Shown here piece by piece: positions 44,962-53,420 of a stretch of DNA of 54,456 nucleotides; positions within the stretch are counted from its first letter, which is position 1, and every line of letters starts with the position of its first letter. The stretch is from Halomonas saccharevitans. Its GTDB lineage: Bacteria > Pseudomonadota > Gammaproteobacteria > Pseudomonadales > Halomonadaceae. Where the stretch lies: assembly GCF_900116405.1 (NCBI RefSeq), contig NZ_FPAQ01000027.1, forward strand, positions 1-54,456. The letters are read 5' to 3'. The translations under genes and the position numbers were made by a program. Below the pieces are notes generated by a model. It was not told where the DNA came from. It made no database searches and saw only the letters and a program-made list of their open reading frames with translations.

Positions 44962-44989
44962 GAGGGCCCCGGTCGCGCTTGGGGCCCTC
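44962..44989. terminator. Hairpin at the end of the molybdoenzyme operon
   Basis: The 9-bp arms GAGGGCCCC / GGGGCCCTC with a 10-base loop lie 19 bases after the last gene of the minus-strand operon. There is no T run, so termination may be inefficient and allow some read-through into the MATE gene. Confidence 0.55.
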
Positions 44990-45007
44990 GCTGTGACGGA
45001 TGAGAGC

Positions 45008-46885
45008 TCAGGCGTCGGGCCGGCGGCGCATGATGGTGCCTCGATCCCCCACCGCGTAGGTGGCGCCGCCGCGGGTGGCGCACACCGCACGCAGCCCCGC
45101 CTCGGTGCCGGTATCCTCGCCAAGCCACTGGCCATCCGTCAGGCGCAGGGCGCGTCCTCGGGTGCCCACGGCGCTGACTCCGGCTGCCGTCGAGCCCGAG
45201 AGGCTCATCAGGTCGTCGCGCAGGCGCGTCGGCATCAGCTGCCAGCGCTGGCCGTTGAAGTGGGCCAGGGCGCCGGAGAGCCCCACGGCGTAGATGTCGT
45301 CCAGGGCCTGCCCCCACACGCCGTAGAGGAAGCTCTCGGTGCCGACCTTGAACTCGGCCCACTCGCGGCCGTTGTAGCGCAGCACCAGTCCGAAGTCCCC
45401 CACGGCCAGCAAGTGCTCGTCGTCCAGGCCCCAGAGCCCATAGAGGGCCGAGGACGTGCCGCTGGGCATGCGCCGCCAGCCCAGGCCGTCGAAGTGCAGC
45501 ACCAGGCCCTCGTCGCCTACCGCGTAGATCGAGTCGGGCCCGGTGCCCCACATCGCCAGGATCGTCAGGTCCAGGTGCAGATCGAAGTGCAGCTGCCAGC
45601 GTTCGCCGTCGAAGCGGTAGATGCGTCCCAGCTGGCCGGCGGCAAAGAGACCGCCGTGGCCGGCGTCCCAGGCGCAGTGCACGGCCAGCTCGCTGGGCGC
45701 CGGCAGGATCTCCCAGCTATCGCCGTCAAGGCGCAGCACGGTGCCGGCCTCGCCGCAGGCGTAGCAACGGCCGTCGGGCGCCTCCCACAGCCCCCACAGC
45801 TGACGGTCGGTGGGCGAGGCCATGGCCTCCCAGGCCGTGGGGTGCACCGCCGCGGGCGGCGGCGCCAGGGCCTCGGTGAAGTCGGGGGCCGCGGTCATGA
45901 TGGTGCCGAAATCGCCCACCGCCAGGGCCTCGCCGGTGGGCAGGGGCACGATGTCCATCAGGTCATGGAGGCTGTTGCTCTCCAGGCGATCGAGGCGCAG
46001 GTCCTGCAGATAGTAGAGATGCCCCTGATCGCCGACGATCAGCGTCCCGTCCTTGTAGGCCTTCAGCGCCCGCAGCCGCGGCATCGGCGTGCTGAAGGTC
46101 AGCGCCTGGAACTCGCCCTGCCGGTAGCGGACCAGCTCGCCGCGAAAGCCGCCCTGATCGACGAAGTAGCGGCCACCGCCGAGCAGCAGCTCGTCGTCGT
46201 CCACCGCCAGCAGGGCGTGAAAGCCCGAGCCCAGCGGGCAGGGAAGCCGCGTCCAGCGGCCGTCGCCGTCGCGGTGCAGCACCGTGCCCTCGCCGCCGGC
46301 GGCGTACACGCTGCCGCCCGGCGCGCAGGCGACGGCGCGCAGGTTGACCTGGGTGGGGCTCTCTTCCGCCTGCCAGCGGGCGCCGTCGAAGTGCAGGATC
46401 ACTCCGTCGTCGCCCACCGCCCAGGCCTCGCCGCGGGCGTTGCCGTCGATGGCGAACAGCGGGGTGTTCTCGAGGCAGGGAGCGAAGCGGCCGCTGGCCT
46501 CGTCGATCACGCCGCCGCGCACCGACTGCCAGGCACTGCCGTCGAAGTGCAGCACGGTGCCCATCCAGCCCACGGCGATGAGGTTATCCCGCGAGGGGCC
46601 CCAGAGGTCGTGCAGCGGCAGCCGCGTGGGCGAGGTCATGTGCGTCCACGCCTGGCCCTCGGTATGGCCGTCGAAGTGCAGCACCATGCCCTCGTCGCCG
46701 ACCACGAACACCTCGCCGTCGATGGCCAGGCCCGACCACAGCACGTCACCGTCGCCGGCGCCCACCTCGGGTACGCGGCGCCAGGGCGTGCGCTGGGGCG
46801 TGCTGGACTTGCCGCCGTCGAGCAGCTGGCGGAAGAAGCGGCGGCGATCGGCCTGGGGGGGGCCGGCATGGCGAGTCTGGGTCAT
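45008..46885 (-). CDS. Propeller-repeat protein of the molybdoenzyme operon
   Basis: A 625-residue protein built almost wholly of about fourteen repeats of roughly 40 residues, each centred on a motif like IYAVGDEGLVLHFDG followed by a Trp. The pattern (VGD-x-G-x-(V/I)-L-x-x-(F/Y)-(D/N)-G-x-x-W) recalls YCF48/HCF136-type and kelch/WD40-like beta propellers. Fourteen blades would make two seven-bladed propellers. The N terminus has a twin-arginine-like RRRFFRQLL (residues 14-22) but no hydrophobic stretch after it, so I do not predict Tat export. It is the last gene of the operon, 40 bp after the ATPase gene. HCF136 assembles photosystem II, so an assembly-factor role is plausible, but this is inference. 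I know no named equivalent in Ser, Ddh or Clr operons. Confidence 0.8.
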   Translation of the reverse strand: MTQTRHAGPPQADRRRFFRQLLDGGKSSTPQRTPWRRVPEVGAGDGDVLWSGLAIDGEVFVVGDEGMVLHFDGHTEGQAWTHMTSPTRLPLHDLWGPSRDNLIAVGWMGTVLHFDGSAWQSVRGGVIDEASGRFAPCLENTPLFAIDGNARGEAWAVGDDGVILHFDGARWQAEESPTQVNLRAVACAPGGSVYAAGGEGTVLHRDGDGRWTRLPCPLGSGFHALLAVDDDELLLGGGRYFVDQGGFRGELVRYRQGEFQALTFSTPMPRLRALKAYKDGTLIVGDQGHLYYLQDLRLDRLESNSLHDLMDIVPLPTGEALAVGDFGTIMTAAPDFTEALAPPPAAVHPTAWEAMASPTDRQLWGLWEAPDGRCYACGEAGTVLRLDGDSWEILPAPSELAVHCAWDAGHGGLFAAGQLGRIYRFDGERWQLHFDLHLDLTILAMWGTGPDSIYAVGDEGLVLHFDGLGWRRMPSGTSSALYGLWGLDDEHLLAVGDFGLVLRYNGREWAEFKVGTESFLYGVWGQALDDIYAVGLSGALAHFNGQRWQLMPTRLRDDLMSLSGSTAAGVSAVGTRGRALRLTDGQWLGEDTGTEAGLRAVCATRGGATYAVGDRGTIMRRRPDA

Positions 46886-46925
46886 GGCGTGGCGTCCTGA
46901 AGAAGGTGCATGCGATGGCGAAAGA

Positions 46926-48062
46926 TCAGCGGGTGACGTCGTCGGGATCGGGTGGCCGAGGTGCGTCGCCCAGCAGGCCGGCGAACTGCGCCTGCAGCTC
47001 ATGGCGCAGGGCGTCGCGCTGCTCCGGGGGGACGCTCGCCAGGGCCGCCTCCAGCTCATCGCCGGCCTCGCCGGCCAGCGCCTGCAGCGAGTGCGCCGCG
47101 GCCTCGGCGAAGCCCTGGCGGGCGTGGGCCACGCAGGCCTCCACCACCGGGGCGAAGGCCCGCGCCTCGGGGCCGTCGGGGGCGGCCAGCACGATCGGCT
47201 GGCCGCTGTCGGAGCCGCTGGCCAGCGCCGGCGAGAGCGGGATCTGCGCCAGGGAGTCGACCTCGACCAGCGCCTCGGCCAGGTGGGCCCGCGGGAAGAG
47301 GTGGAACTCGCCGCCGCAGTGGGGGCAGGTGACGCCGGCCATGTTCTCCACCACCCCGAGCAGCGGCAGCTGGCGCTCCTGGCAGAAGCGCACCGCCTTG
47401 AGGCTGTCCATCAGCGCCACTTCCTGGGGCGTGGTGGCGAGCAGGGCGGCCACGTCGTGGCCCTCGAGCAGGTCGGCCAGGGTGATCAGCTCGTTGCCGG
47501 TGCCCGGCGGCATGTCGATCACCAGGAAATCCAGCGGCCCCCAGTCGAAGGAGCCGATCAGGTGGTGCATGAAGTCGTGCTTGTAGGCGTCGCGCCACAC
47601 GATGGGGGTGTCGTCGCGCTCCATCATGAAGGCCAGCGAGCCGACCCGCAGCGGATGCGCGACCCCCTCGGCCTCGAAGGTTCGGGGCGTCAGGCCGTTC
47701 CCGCCGAGGCGAACGCGCTGGCCGACGAAGCCGAAGAAGCGGCTCTGGTTGGGGCCGTGGATGTCGGCATCGGCCACACCCACGCGATAGCCCCGCGCGG
47801 CGAGCCCCGCGGCCAGGTTGGCCGAGACGGTGCTCTTGCCGACGCCGCCCTTGTTGGCCATCACCATGATGATCTGGCCGATCTGGGCCAGGCGCGACTC
47901 GATCAGCCGCTTCTCATGATGGCCCTTCTCGAGGCGACAGGTCTCCTCCTGGGGGCAGAACTGGCAGGCGTGGCCGCGGCCGCAGTCCTCGGGCGCCAGC
48001 GCCAGGGGGTCGCGGGAGGGGTCGCGGGAGGGGGCGCGGGGGGGAAAGTGGGATACCGACAT
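46926..48062 (-). CDS. Mrp/ApbC-family Fe-S scaffold ATPase with Nbp35-like N terminus
   Basis: A 378-residue P-loop ATPase. The deviant Walker A motif MANKGGVGKST is near residue 70, DADIHGPNQSRFFGF near 95, and VIDMPPGTGNE near 165. The scaffold CxxC motif is in NMAGVTCPHCGG near 244. Ahead of the ATPase, Cys27, Cys33, Cys36 and Cys42 form C-x5-C-x2-C-x5-C. The C-x2-C-P-x4-C part matches the N-terminal [4Fe-4S] site of eukaryotic and archaeal Nbp35, which ordinary bacterial Mrp/ApbC proteins lack. The C-terminal 100 residues are acidic and helical. It is 12 bp after the gamma-subunit gene. I infer that it delivers Fe-S clusters to the beta and alpha subunits. Confidence 0.85.
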   Translation of the reverse strand: MSVSHFPPRAPSRDPSRDPLALAPEDCGRGHACQFCPQEETCRLEKGHHEKRLIESRLAQIGQIIMVMANKGGVGKSTVSANLAAGLAARGYRVGVADADIHGPNQSRFFGFVGQRVRLGGNGLTPRTFEAEGVAHPLRVGSLAFMMERDDTPIVWRDAYKHDFMHHLIGSFDWGPLDFLVIDMPPGTGNELITLADLLEGHDVAALLATTPQEVALMDSLKAVRFCQERQLPLLGVVENMAGVTCPHCGGEFHLFPRAHLAEALVEVDSLAQIPLSPALASGSDSGQPIVLAAPDGPEARAFAPVVEACVAHARQGFAEAAAHSLQALAGEAGDELEAALASVPPEQRDALRHELQAQFAGLLGDAPRPPDPDDVTR

Positions 48063-48074
48063 CGTGATGCCTCC

Positions 48075-48872
48075 TCAGCTTTCGGTGTCGTTGGCACCGG
48101 TGTCCAGCAGAATCCAGGTGTGGGTGACGCGCTTGTCGCCGTCGCGCTCATGGTCGCTGCCCTCCCACAGGGCGAAGGCCATCGGCACCTGGTCGCGCTC
48201 GAAGCTCACCTGATGCTCGCCCTCGGCCTCGAGCGGGCGCGACATCACCACGTGCCACTCACTGTTCTCGGGGACCGCCTCCTGGATGTAGTCGCTGGCG
48301 CCGGCGACGCTCTGCTCGGGCAGCCGGGTGGTGCTGCCATAGCCGCCGGCGGCGAGGTTCTCGATGCGCTGCTCGTGATCGGCGCGCCAGTACCAGATGT
48401 TGACGGGGGCGTCCGGCCCGGAGCCCATCATGTAGGAGGTATCGACGTCGCCCAGGGCGTACTGCACGGCCACGCCGTCGCGGAAGTCGTCCACCGTGGT
48501 GGCGCGGTTCTCGCTGTCGTCCTTCCAGTGCAGGCGGATGTAGAAGCGTTCGCTGGAGCGGGCGACCTGGAAGTAGAGGTGCTTGCCCCGCGTCGCGCCC
48601 TCGTCGAAGCGCAGCTGGACCGACTCGTGCACCGGCGGGGCGGCCAGCAGGGTGGTGCGGTACATCGGAAGGCGATCCCAGATCAGGTCGTCGGGATCGT
48701 TCTGGATGCGCAGGTAGATGTCCGCGGGCAGCCGAGACGCCTTGACGGTGTCGCCGGGCTGAATCTCGGTGACGTTGGGGTTGAGCTCGGGGTGAGCGGC
48801 AAAGGCGCCGCTGGCGGTGGTGAGTGCCATCGCCAGGGCGGCGGTGCCGTAGAGCAGGTGACGCAGTGTCAT
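48075..48872 (-). CDS. Type II DMSO-reductase-family heme b (gamma) subunit
   Basis: A 265-residue periplasmic protein with a Sec signal peptide (MTLRHLLYGTAALAMALTTA, cleavage near AFA-AHP). The mature domain has FYIRLHWKDDSENRAT near residue 115 and SYMMGSGPDAPVNIWYWRA near 155, the signature of the ethylbenzene-dehydrogenase-type gamma subunits (EbdC, DdhC, SerC, ClrC) that bind one heme b. Met in the YMMG motif is a likely heme ligand by analogy. I set the start at 48872, after GAGGAACCACGTC. It would pass electrons between the Fe-S beta subunit and a soluble periplasmic partner, none of which is encoded here. Confidence 0.9.
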   Translation of the reverse strand: MTLRHLLYGTAALAMALTTASGAFAAHPELNPNVTEIQPGDTVKASRLPADIYLRIQNDPDDLIWDRLPMYRTTLLAAPPVHESVQLRFDEGATRGKHLYFQVARSSERFYIRLHWKDDSENRATTVDDFRDGVAVQYALGDVDTSYMMGSGPDAPVNIWYWRADHEQRIENLAAGGYGSTTRLPEQSVAGASDYIQEAVPENSEWHVVMSRPLEAEGEHQVSFERDQVPMAFALWEGSDHERDGDKRVTHTWILLDTGANDTES

Positions 48873-48901
48873 GACGTGGTTCCTCGTCGGTCGGATCACG
48901 T

Positions 48902-49639
48902 TCAGTCCCAGAGGGGCTGGCTTGCGGTGTCGGGAGTCGCCTTGCTGCTGCCCGGGTCCGGGCAGGGCCCGACCTCGGCTTCCAGCGCGCGGCACTGCCG
49001 GTCGGCCCAGTCCGGCAGGGTCTCGATCAGGTGCTCGAGGGTGGCGTCCAGCCCCAGGTCGCGCTGTCGGGCGTAGCTCTCACGCACGGCGTGCAGCAGC
49101 GGGCCGAGACAGCGGGCCAGGAAGTCCCGCTGGGCGCGGCGATAGGGAGAGACGTCGGCGTCGCCCTCCAGGGCCCGGCGCTCCAGGTGGCAGAGCAGGG
49201 CGCAGAACTCGAGCATCGCTACCAGGTGGTCCGGCTCGTCTTTAAGCCCCTCGTCGCCCAGCGCCGCGGTCAGGCCGAAGTGGCGATAGAAGGCCTGGAC
49301 GTTGAGCAGGTAGCTGCCGGGCGATAGCCCGGCGAGCAGGTCGGGATAGGCGTTGGCCACCAGGGGCACCCGGGGCTTGCCCTTGTCGCCGTGGATGAAG
49401 GTGGCCATGTAGCCCACCTCCAGGTCGGTGAGGCTGGCGCTCGGCGCCAGCCGCGGCCAGGGCTCGCCGGAAAGCCGCTGCCAGGCGTCGTCGAGGCTCT
49501 GATGGAAGCGCCCGTCGGCGAAGGCCTGCTGGGTCTCGGCCAGCGGGTAGCCCAGCGCGGCGGCGGCCAGGCGATAGATGGAGCCCCGTGCCTCGGCGCG
49601 GGCGACGGCGGGCATCGGGGGGGCGTGCGCTGCGGTCAT
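48902..49639 (-). CDS. TorD/DmsD-family molybdoenzyme chaperone (delta)
   Basis: A 245-residue helical cytoplasmic protein of the TorD family, which binds the alpha subunit before Tat export and helps insert the molybdenum cofactor. The N-terminal GSIYRLAAAALGYPLAE, the central LEVGYMATFIHGDKGKPRVP and KDEPDHLVAMLEFCALLCHL, near residue 135, match the delta proteins of type II enzymes (DdhD, SerD, ClrD). It lies between the beta and gamma genes, the order seen in those operons. Confidence 0.92.
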   Translation of the reverse strand: MTAAHAPPMPAVARAEARGSIYRLAAAALGYPLAETQQAFADGRFHQSLDDAWQRLSGEPWPRLAPSASLTDLEVGYMATFIHGDKGKPRVPLVANAYPDLLAGLSPGSYLLNVQAFYRHFGLTAALGDEGLKDEPDHLVAMLEFCALLCHLERRALEGDADVSPYRRAQRDFLARCLGPLLHAVRESYARQRDLGLDATLEHLIETLPDWADRQCRALEAEVGPCPDPGSSKATPDTASQPLWD

Positions 49640-49655
49640 GATCGTCTCTCCCGGC

Positions 49656-50636
49656 TCAGCTGAGCTTGAACATCTCGGCGTGGTTGTAGCCGATCAGCAG
49701 GTCCATCAGCTCGCTCTCGCGGCCCTCGGCCTTGGCCTGGCGCTCGGCCTGCAGGGTGTCGAGCACCTCGCCCACGCGCGGTCCGAACAGGCTCTCCAGA
49801 TACGCCAGAGGGATGCGCGGCTCGTCCAGCTCCCGACCGTCGGAGGCATACTTGGAGGGCGACAGCGGCGGCACGTAGAAGACGTTGGGCTCGGTGCCCC
49901 ACTCGGGATGCAGCGGCAGCGCCACCTGGTACTTCTCCACTAGCTGGTGGATCGGGCCCTCCTCGTCATCGCGGTAGCCGATCCAGCGGATGCGGCCGAC
50001 GCACTGCTGGGCGCAGGCGGTGGCCAGCCCCTTCTCGATGCGCGGGTAGCAGAAGATGCACTTCTCCGACTTGGAGATCTGCTCGTTGAAGTAGACCTTC
50101 TTGTAGGGGCAGGCGTTGACGCAGTAGCGATAGCCCCGGCAGCGCTCCTGGTCGACCAGCACGATGCCGTCTTCCTGGCGCTTGTAGATGGCGTTGCGCG
50201 TGCAGGCCGCCAGGCAGCCGGGATTCGCGCAGTGGTTGCACAGCCGCGGCAGGTAGAAGTAGTAGCTGTTGGGGTAGTCGCCCTCGCCCTGGTCCTCGTC
50301 CCAGTTGGCGCCCCAGGTGGGCTTCACGTGCGGGCGCAGCCACGGGTCGGTGCCGGTCATCAGCGCCTCCTCGTAGTTGTACTCCCACGGGATGCCGTAG
50401 TCCTCCTGGCTCGGCTGGCGGCCCAGGCGCAGGGCGCCATCGGCGTCGAAGCCGCCGCCCATGTTCTGGTAGTCGCGCGGATACCCCAGCCCCGGCTGGG
50501 TCTCCACGTTGTTCCAGTACATGAACTCGCGCCCGTTGCGGTTGGTCCACATCAGCTTGCAGGCCGCGGTGCAGGTCTGGCAGCCGATGCACTTGTTCAG
50601 ATCCAGCACCATGCTGAGTTGGCGTTTGACAGCCAT
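49656..50636 (-). CDS. Type II DMSO-reductase-family Fe-S (beta) subunit
   Basis: A 326-residue ferredoxin-like subunit with four cysteine groups: C16-x2-C19-x2-C22-x3-C26; C133-x2-C136-x4-C141-x3-C145; C166-x5-C172-x3-C176, where the second position is Tyr169; and C193-x2-C196-x11-C208-x3-C212. The Tyr substitution in the third group predicts one [3Fe-4S] and three [4Fe-4S] clusters, as in NarH, DdhB and EbdB. KCIFCYPRIEKGLATACAQQ is typical of type II beta subunits. It has no signal peptide and should be exported with the Tat-targeted alpha subunit. It lies 12 bp after the alpha gene. Confidence 0.95.
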   Translation of the reverse strand: MAVKRQLSMVLDLNKCIGCQTCTAACKLMWTNRNGREFMYWNNVETQPGLGYPRDYQNMGGGFDADGALRLGRQPSQEDYGIPWEYNYEEALMTGTDPWLRPHVKPTWGANWDEDQGEGDYPNSYYFYLPRLCNHCANPGCLAACTRNAIYKRQEDGIVLVDQERCRGYRYCVNACPYKKVYFNEQISKSEKCIFCYPRIEKGLATACAQQCVGRIRWIGYRDDEEGPIHQLVEKYQVALPLHPEWGTEPNVFYVPPLSPSKYASDGRELDEPRIPLAYLESLFGPRVGEVLDTLQAERQAKAEGRESELMDLLIGYNHAEMFKLS

Positions 50637-50648
50637 GGCAATCTCCTC

Positions 50649-53420
50649 TTAAACGGCCCGCGGGTCAGCGATTTCTTCGGCCGTGGCCAGCGCGATGTCG
50701 TAGCTGCTCTCGTGGATGACCTGGTTGGCATTCCACTTGGCGTAGATGAACTGGAGGTGTCCCCAGCCCCCGACCAGCTCCAGCGGCTGCAGCAGGGTGG
50801 CGTGGGAGTTGTTCATCGGCTTGCGATGGATGTACTGATGCGGCTCCCAGCCGTGCTCCATCATGATCGAGTCGACCGGAATGCTCGGGTAGAACTTGGC
50901 CTGGGCGAAGAACTCGCCGTTGGCGTTGAACAGCTTGACCCGGTCGCCGTCCTTGATGCCGCGCTCGGCCGCGAGCGTCGGATTGATGTAGATGTTGGGC
51001 TCACCGCGCTGCAGCCGCAGCAGGTACTTGTTGCTGCGCCAGTTGGAGTGAATCCCCCAGCGGGCGTGGGGCGAGTAGAAGTGCAGCGGGTAGTTCGACG
51101 CCTCGGGGCCGGCATAGAGCCGCGCCGTGGGCACCGTGGACTTCAGCTTCACGAACCGCGGATGGTCGCAGTAGAAGGTGATGCGCCCGGTCAGGGTCTC
51201 GTAGGGCTGCTTGCCGTCGGTCTGGGCGGTGAAGGGGTTGTAGGGCTGATCCTTCTCCAGCGGCTGGTTGAGGCCGGCCTGCTCGTTCATCACGATGAAG
51301 CCGCGCTCGGACGCCTCCTCCACGCTCACGCCGTCGAACTCCGGCGAGTTCTCGACGATGTAGCGGAACACGTCGTAATCGGTGTTGAGCTCGCCGTTGC
51401 GGGTGAAGTCGTCGTGGATGGTGTGCAGGTCGCGGGTGACCTCGCCGTCCTGGATCGGGCCGATGCCCCGGGCGAGGGCGCGCTCCTGAATCTTCTTGGT
51501 CAGCAGCGTCATGATGTCCCAGTCGGGCTTGCACTCGCCCACCGGCGGCACCGACTGGGTGAAGACGTTGCAGAAGCGGTGGTAGCCCTGGGTGCGCAGG
51601 TCCCAGGCCTCGTAGTGGCTGGCTGCCGGCAGCACGTAGTCGGCCCACTCGGCGGTGGAGTCCATGCGCACGTTGATGTTGACGTAGAGCTCGCTGGCCT
51701 GGCGCAGGTGCTCGTCGCGATAGGTCTCGGCGATCTTGTTGCGGCGGAAGGTGTTGTCGGCGATCGAGATCATGCCCTTGATCTCGCCGTAGTAGGGCAT
51801 CCAGCCCTCGTCGATGGACTCCTGCATCATGGCTTCCATCTCGTCGACGTCGAAGCCGGTGCGCGCCTTGAGCTTCTCGTTGTCGAAGTGGCGGCGGATG
51901 CCGTCCATCATGCCGCCGCGCAGCACCTCACCCAGGCCGCCCGGCTCGTAGCGGGCCGACTTCTTGCCGTCGAAGGTGGCAAGCTCGGTCCATTTCGGGT
52001 GGTTCCACACCACCCAGGAGGTGTCGAGTCCGCCGGTGCGGCCGCCGTGGCCGGTCAGCGCCAGCGCCAGGGCATAGCCCCAGCCGATGTAGAGGCAGTT
52101 GGAGTAGCTCGAGGTGATGTAGCCGAGCATCACGATCGCCTTGCGAGCCTTAGCCAGGTGACGCGCCTCCTGACGCACGACATCCGGATGAATGTTGGTG
52201 TATTCGAAGGTGCTCTCGGGCGTGTACTTGGCCGCCTCCAGCTTGACCTGCTCGAACACCGTGGTGACCTTGATGCCCTCGACCTCGAACTCGCCCTCCA
52301 GCGCCGGGTCGACGTCGCCGAGCTTGAGGGTCTTGTCGTCGTCGCCCATCGAGCCCTTGGCCTTCACCGCCTCGCCGCGGGTCAGGTCCCAGTGATAGAA
52401 GACCTCGTCGGAGCCGCCCTCCACCAGGTCCGCCTCGCGCAGCAGCTTGCCGTTATCCTGGCGGACCAGCATCGGCAGGTCGGTCTGCTCCTTCATGAAG
52501 GCGGGCTTGAAGAGCTGTTCCTCGATGATCACGTTGACGAACGACATCGCCAGGAACGGATCGGAGCCCTGCTTGATGGGCATCCACAGGTCGGTATGGA
52601 TGGAGCTGGGGTTATAGTCCGGCGCGGTGCTGGTGATGCGCGCGCCGTTGTACTTGGCCTCCCAGATGTAGTGGGCATCGGGGATCCGGGTGGCGTTGGG
52701 GTTGATCATGCCGAGCAGGATGTAGTCGGCGTCGAACCAGGCGTCGGAGGTGAAGCTCTCCAGCGGGTTGCCGTAGGCCAGATGGGCGCCGGTGTTGAGG
52801 TCACCCACCACGGTGAAGCCGTCGAGCTGGATGCCGCCCACCAGCGAGGCGAAGCGGTTGGGCGCCGACTGGCGCACCATGGTCTGGTTGCCCGAGCCCT
52901 GGTGGGTCTTGAGCTTGCCGGGCCCGTACTTCTCGAAGATGTCGATGATCTTGTCGGCGACTTCCTCGGTGGCCTGATCCCAGGAGATGCGCTGCCACTT
53001 GCCCTCGCCGCGTTCGCCGGCGCGCTTGAGCGGGTAGCGCAGGCGATCGGCCTCGTACATGGCGGTGGAGTGGATGGCACCCTTCTGACAGCCGCGCGGG
53101 TTGGCGTCGGGCACGTTGGGATTGACCTGGGGGTACTTGGCGATCTGCTCCTCGCGAATGACGATGCCGTCCTTCACGTAGACGTCCCAGGCGCAGTTGC
53201 CCATGCAGTTGATGCAGTGGGCGGCGTGGCCCACGCTGTCCCAGGCCCACTCGTTGCGATACAGGTCTTCCCAACTGCGGTAGGGGTACTCGCTGGCCAG
53301 GGTGTCACCGATCGGTTCCAGGCGATTCAGTGCCCAGACATTGCCGCTGAGCAGGGCGCCGGTGCTCGTCAGCCCCAGCCCCTTCAGGAAATCGCGACGC
53401 CTCAGCTTCCACATTCCCAT
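50649..53420 (-). CDS. Type II DMSO-reductase-family molybdopterin (alpha) subunit
   Basis: A 923-residue catalytic subunit. A Tat signal LRRRDFLKGLGL at residues 7-18 precedes a hydrophobic region ending near VWA-LNR. The FS0 cluster site follows the NarG pattern H68-x3-C72-x3-C76-x34-C111, with an extra Cys69. Asp207, in VVGDLNTG, aligns with the Asp that ligates molybdenum in type II enzymes. It is closest in type to DdhA, SerA, ClrA and EbdA; substrate (selenate, chlorate, dimethyl sulfide, a hydrocarbon or other) cannot be decided by eye. The ATG at 53420, with GATGAGGAGAGAACC upstream, is clear; a longer frame upstream is not conserved. First gene of a six-gene operon. Confidence 0.95.
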   Translation of the reverse strand: MGMWKLRRRDFLKGLGLTSTGALLSGNVWALNRLEPIGDTLASEYPYRSWEDLYRNEWAWDSVGHAAHCINCMGNCAWDVYVKDGIVIREEQIAKYPQVNPNVPDANPRGCQKGAIHSTAMYEADRLRYPLKRAGERGEGKWQRISWDQATEEVADKIIDIFEKYGPGKLKTHQGSGNQTMVRQSAPNRFASLVGGIQLDGFTVVGDLNTGAHLAYGNPLESFTSDAWFDADYILLGMINPNATRIPDAHYIWEAKYNGARITSTAPDYNPSSIHTDLWMPIKQGSDPFLAMSFVNVIIEEQLFKPAFMKEQTDLPMLVRQDNGKLLREADLVEGGSDEVFYHWDLTRGEAVKAKGSMGDDDKTLKLGDVDPALEGEFEVEGIKVTTVFEQVKLEAAKYTPESTFEYTNIHPDVVRQEARHLAKARKAIVMLGYITSSYSNCLYIGWGYALALALTGHGGRTGGLDTSWVVWNHPKWTELATFDGKKSARYEPGGLGEVLRGGMMDGIRRHFDNEKLKARTGFDVDEMEAMMQESIDEGWMPYYGEIKGMISIADNTFRRNKIAETYRDEHLRQASELYVNINVRMDSTAEWADYVLPAASHYEAWDLRTQGYHRFCNVFTQSVPPVGECKPDWDIMTLLTKKIQERALARGIGPIQDGEVTRDLHTIHDDFTRNGELNTDYDVFRYIVENSPEFDGVSVEEASERGFIVMNEQAGLNQPLEKDQPYNPFTAQTDGKQPYETLTGRITFYCDHPRFVKLKSTVPTARLYAGPEASNYPLHFYSPHARWGIHSNWRSNKYLLRLQRGEPNIYINPTLAAERGIKDGDRVKLFNANGEFFAQAKFYPSIPVDSIMMEHGWEPHQYIHRKPMNNSHATLLQPLELVGGWGHLQFIYAKWNANQVIHESSYDIALATAEEIADPRAV

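Noticed and set aside
46284..49076. Long plus-strand open frame opposite the propeller, ATPase and gamma genes
   Set aside because: It crosses several real genes and their gaps and has no ribosome-binding site or domain.
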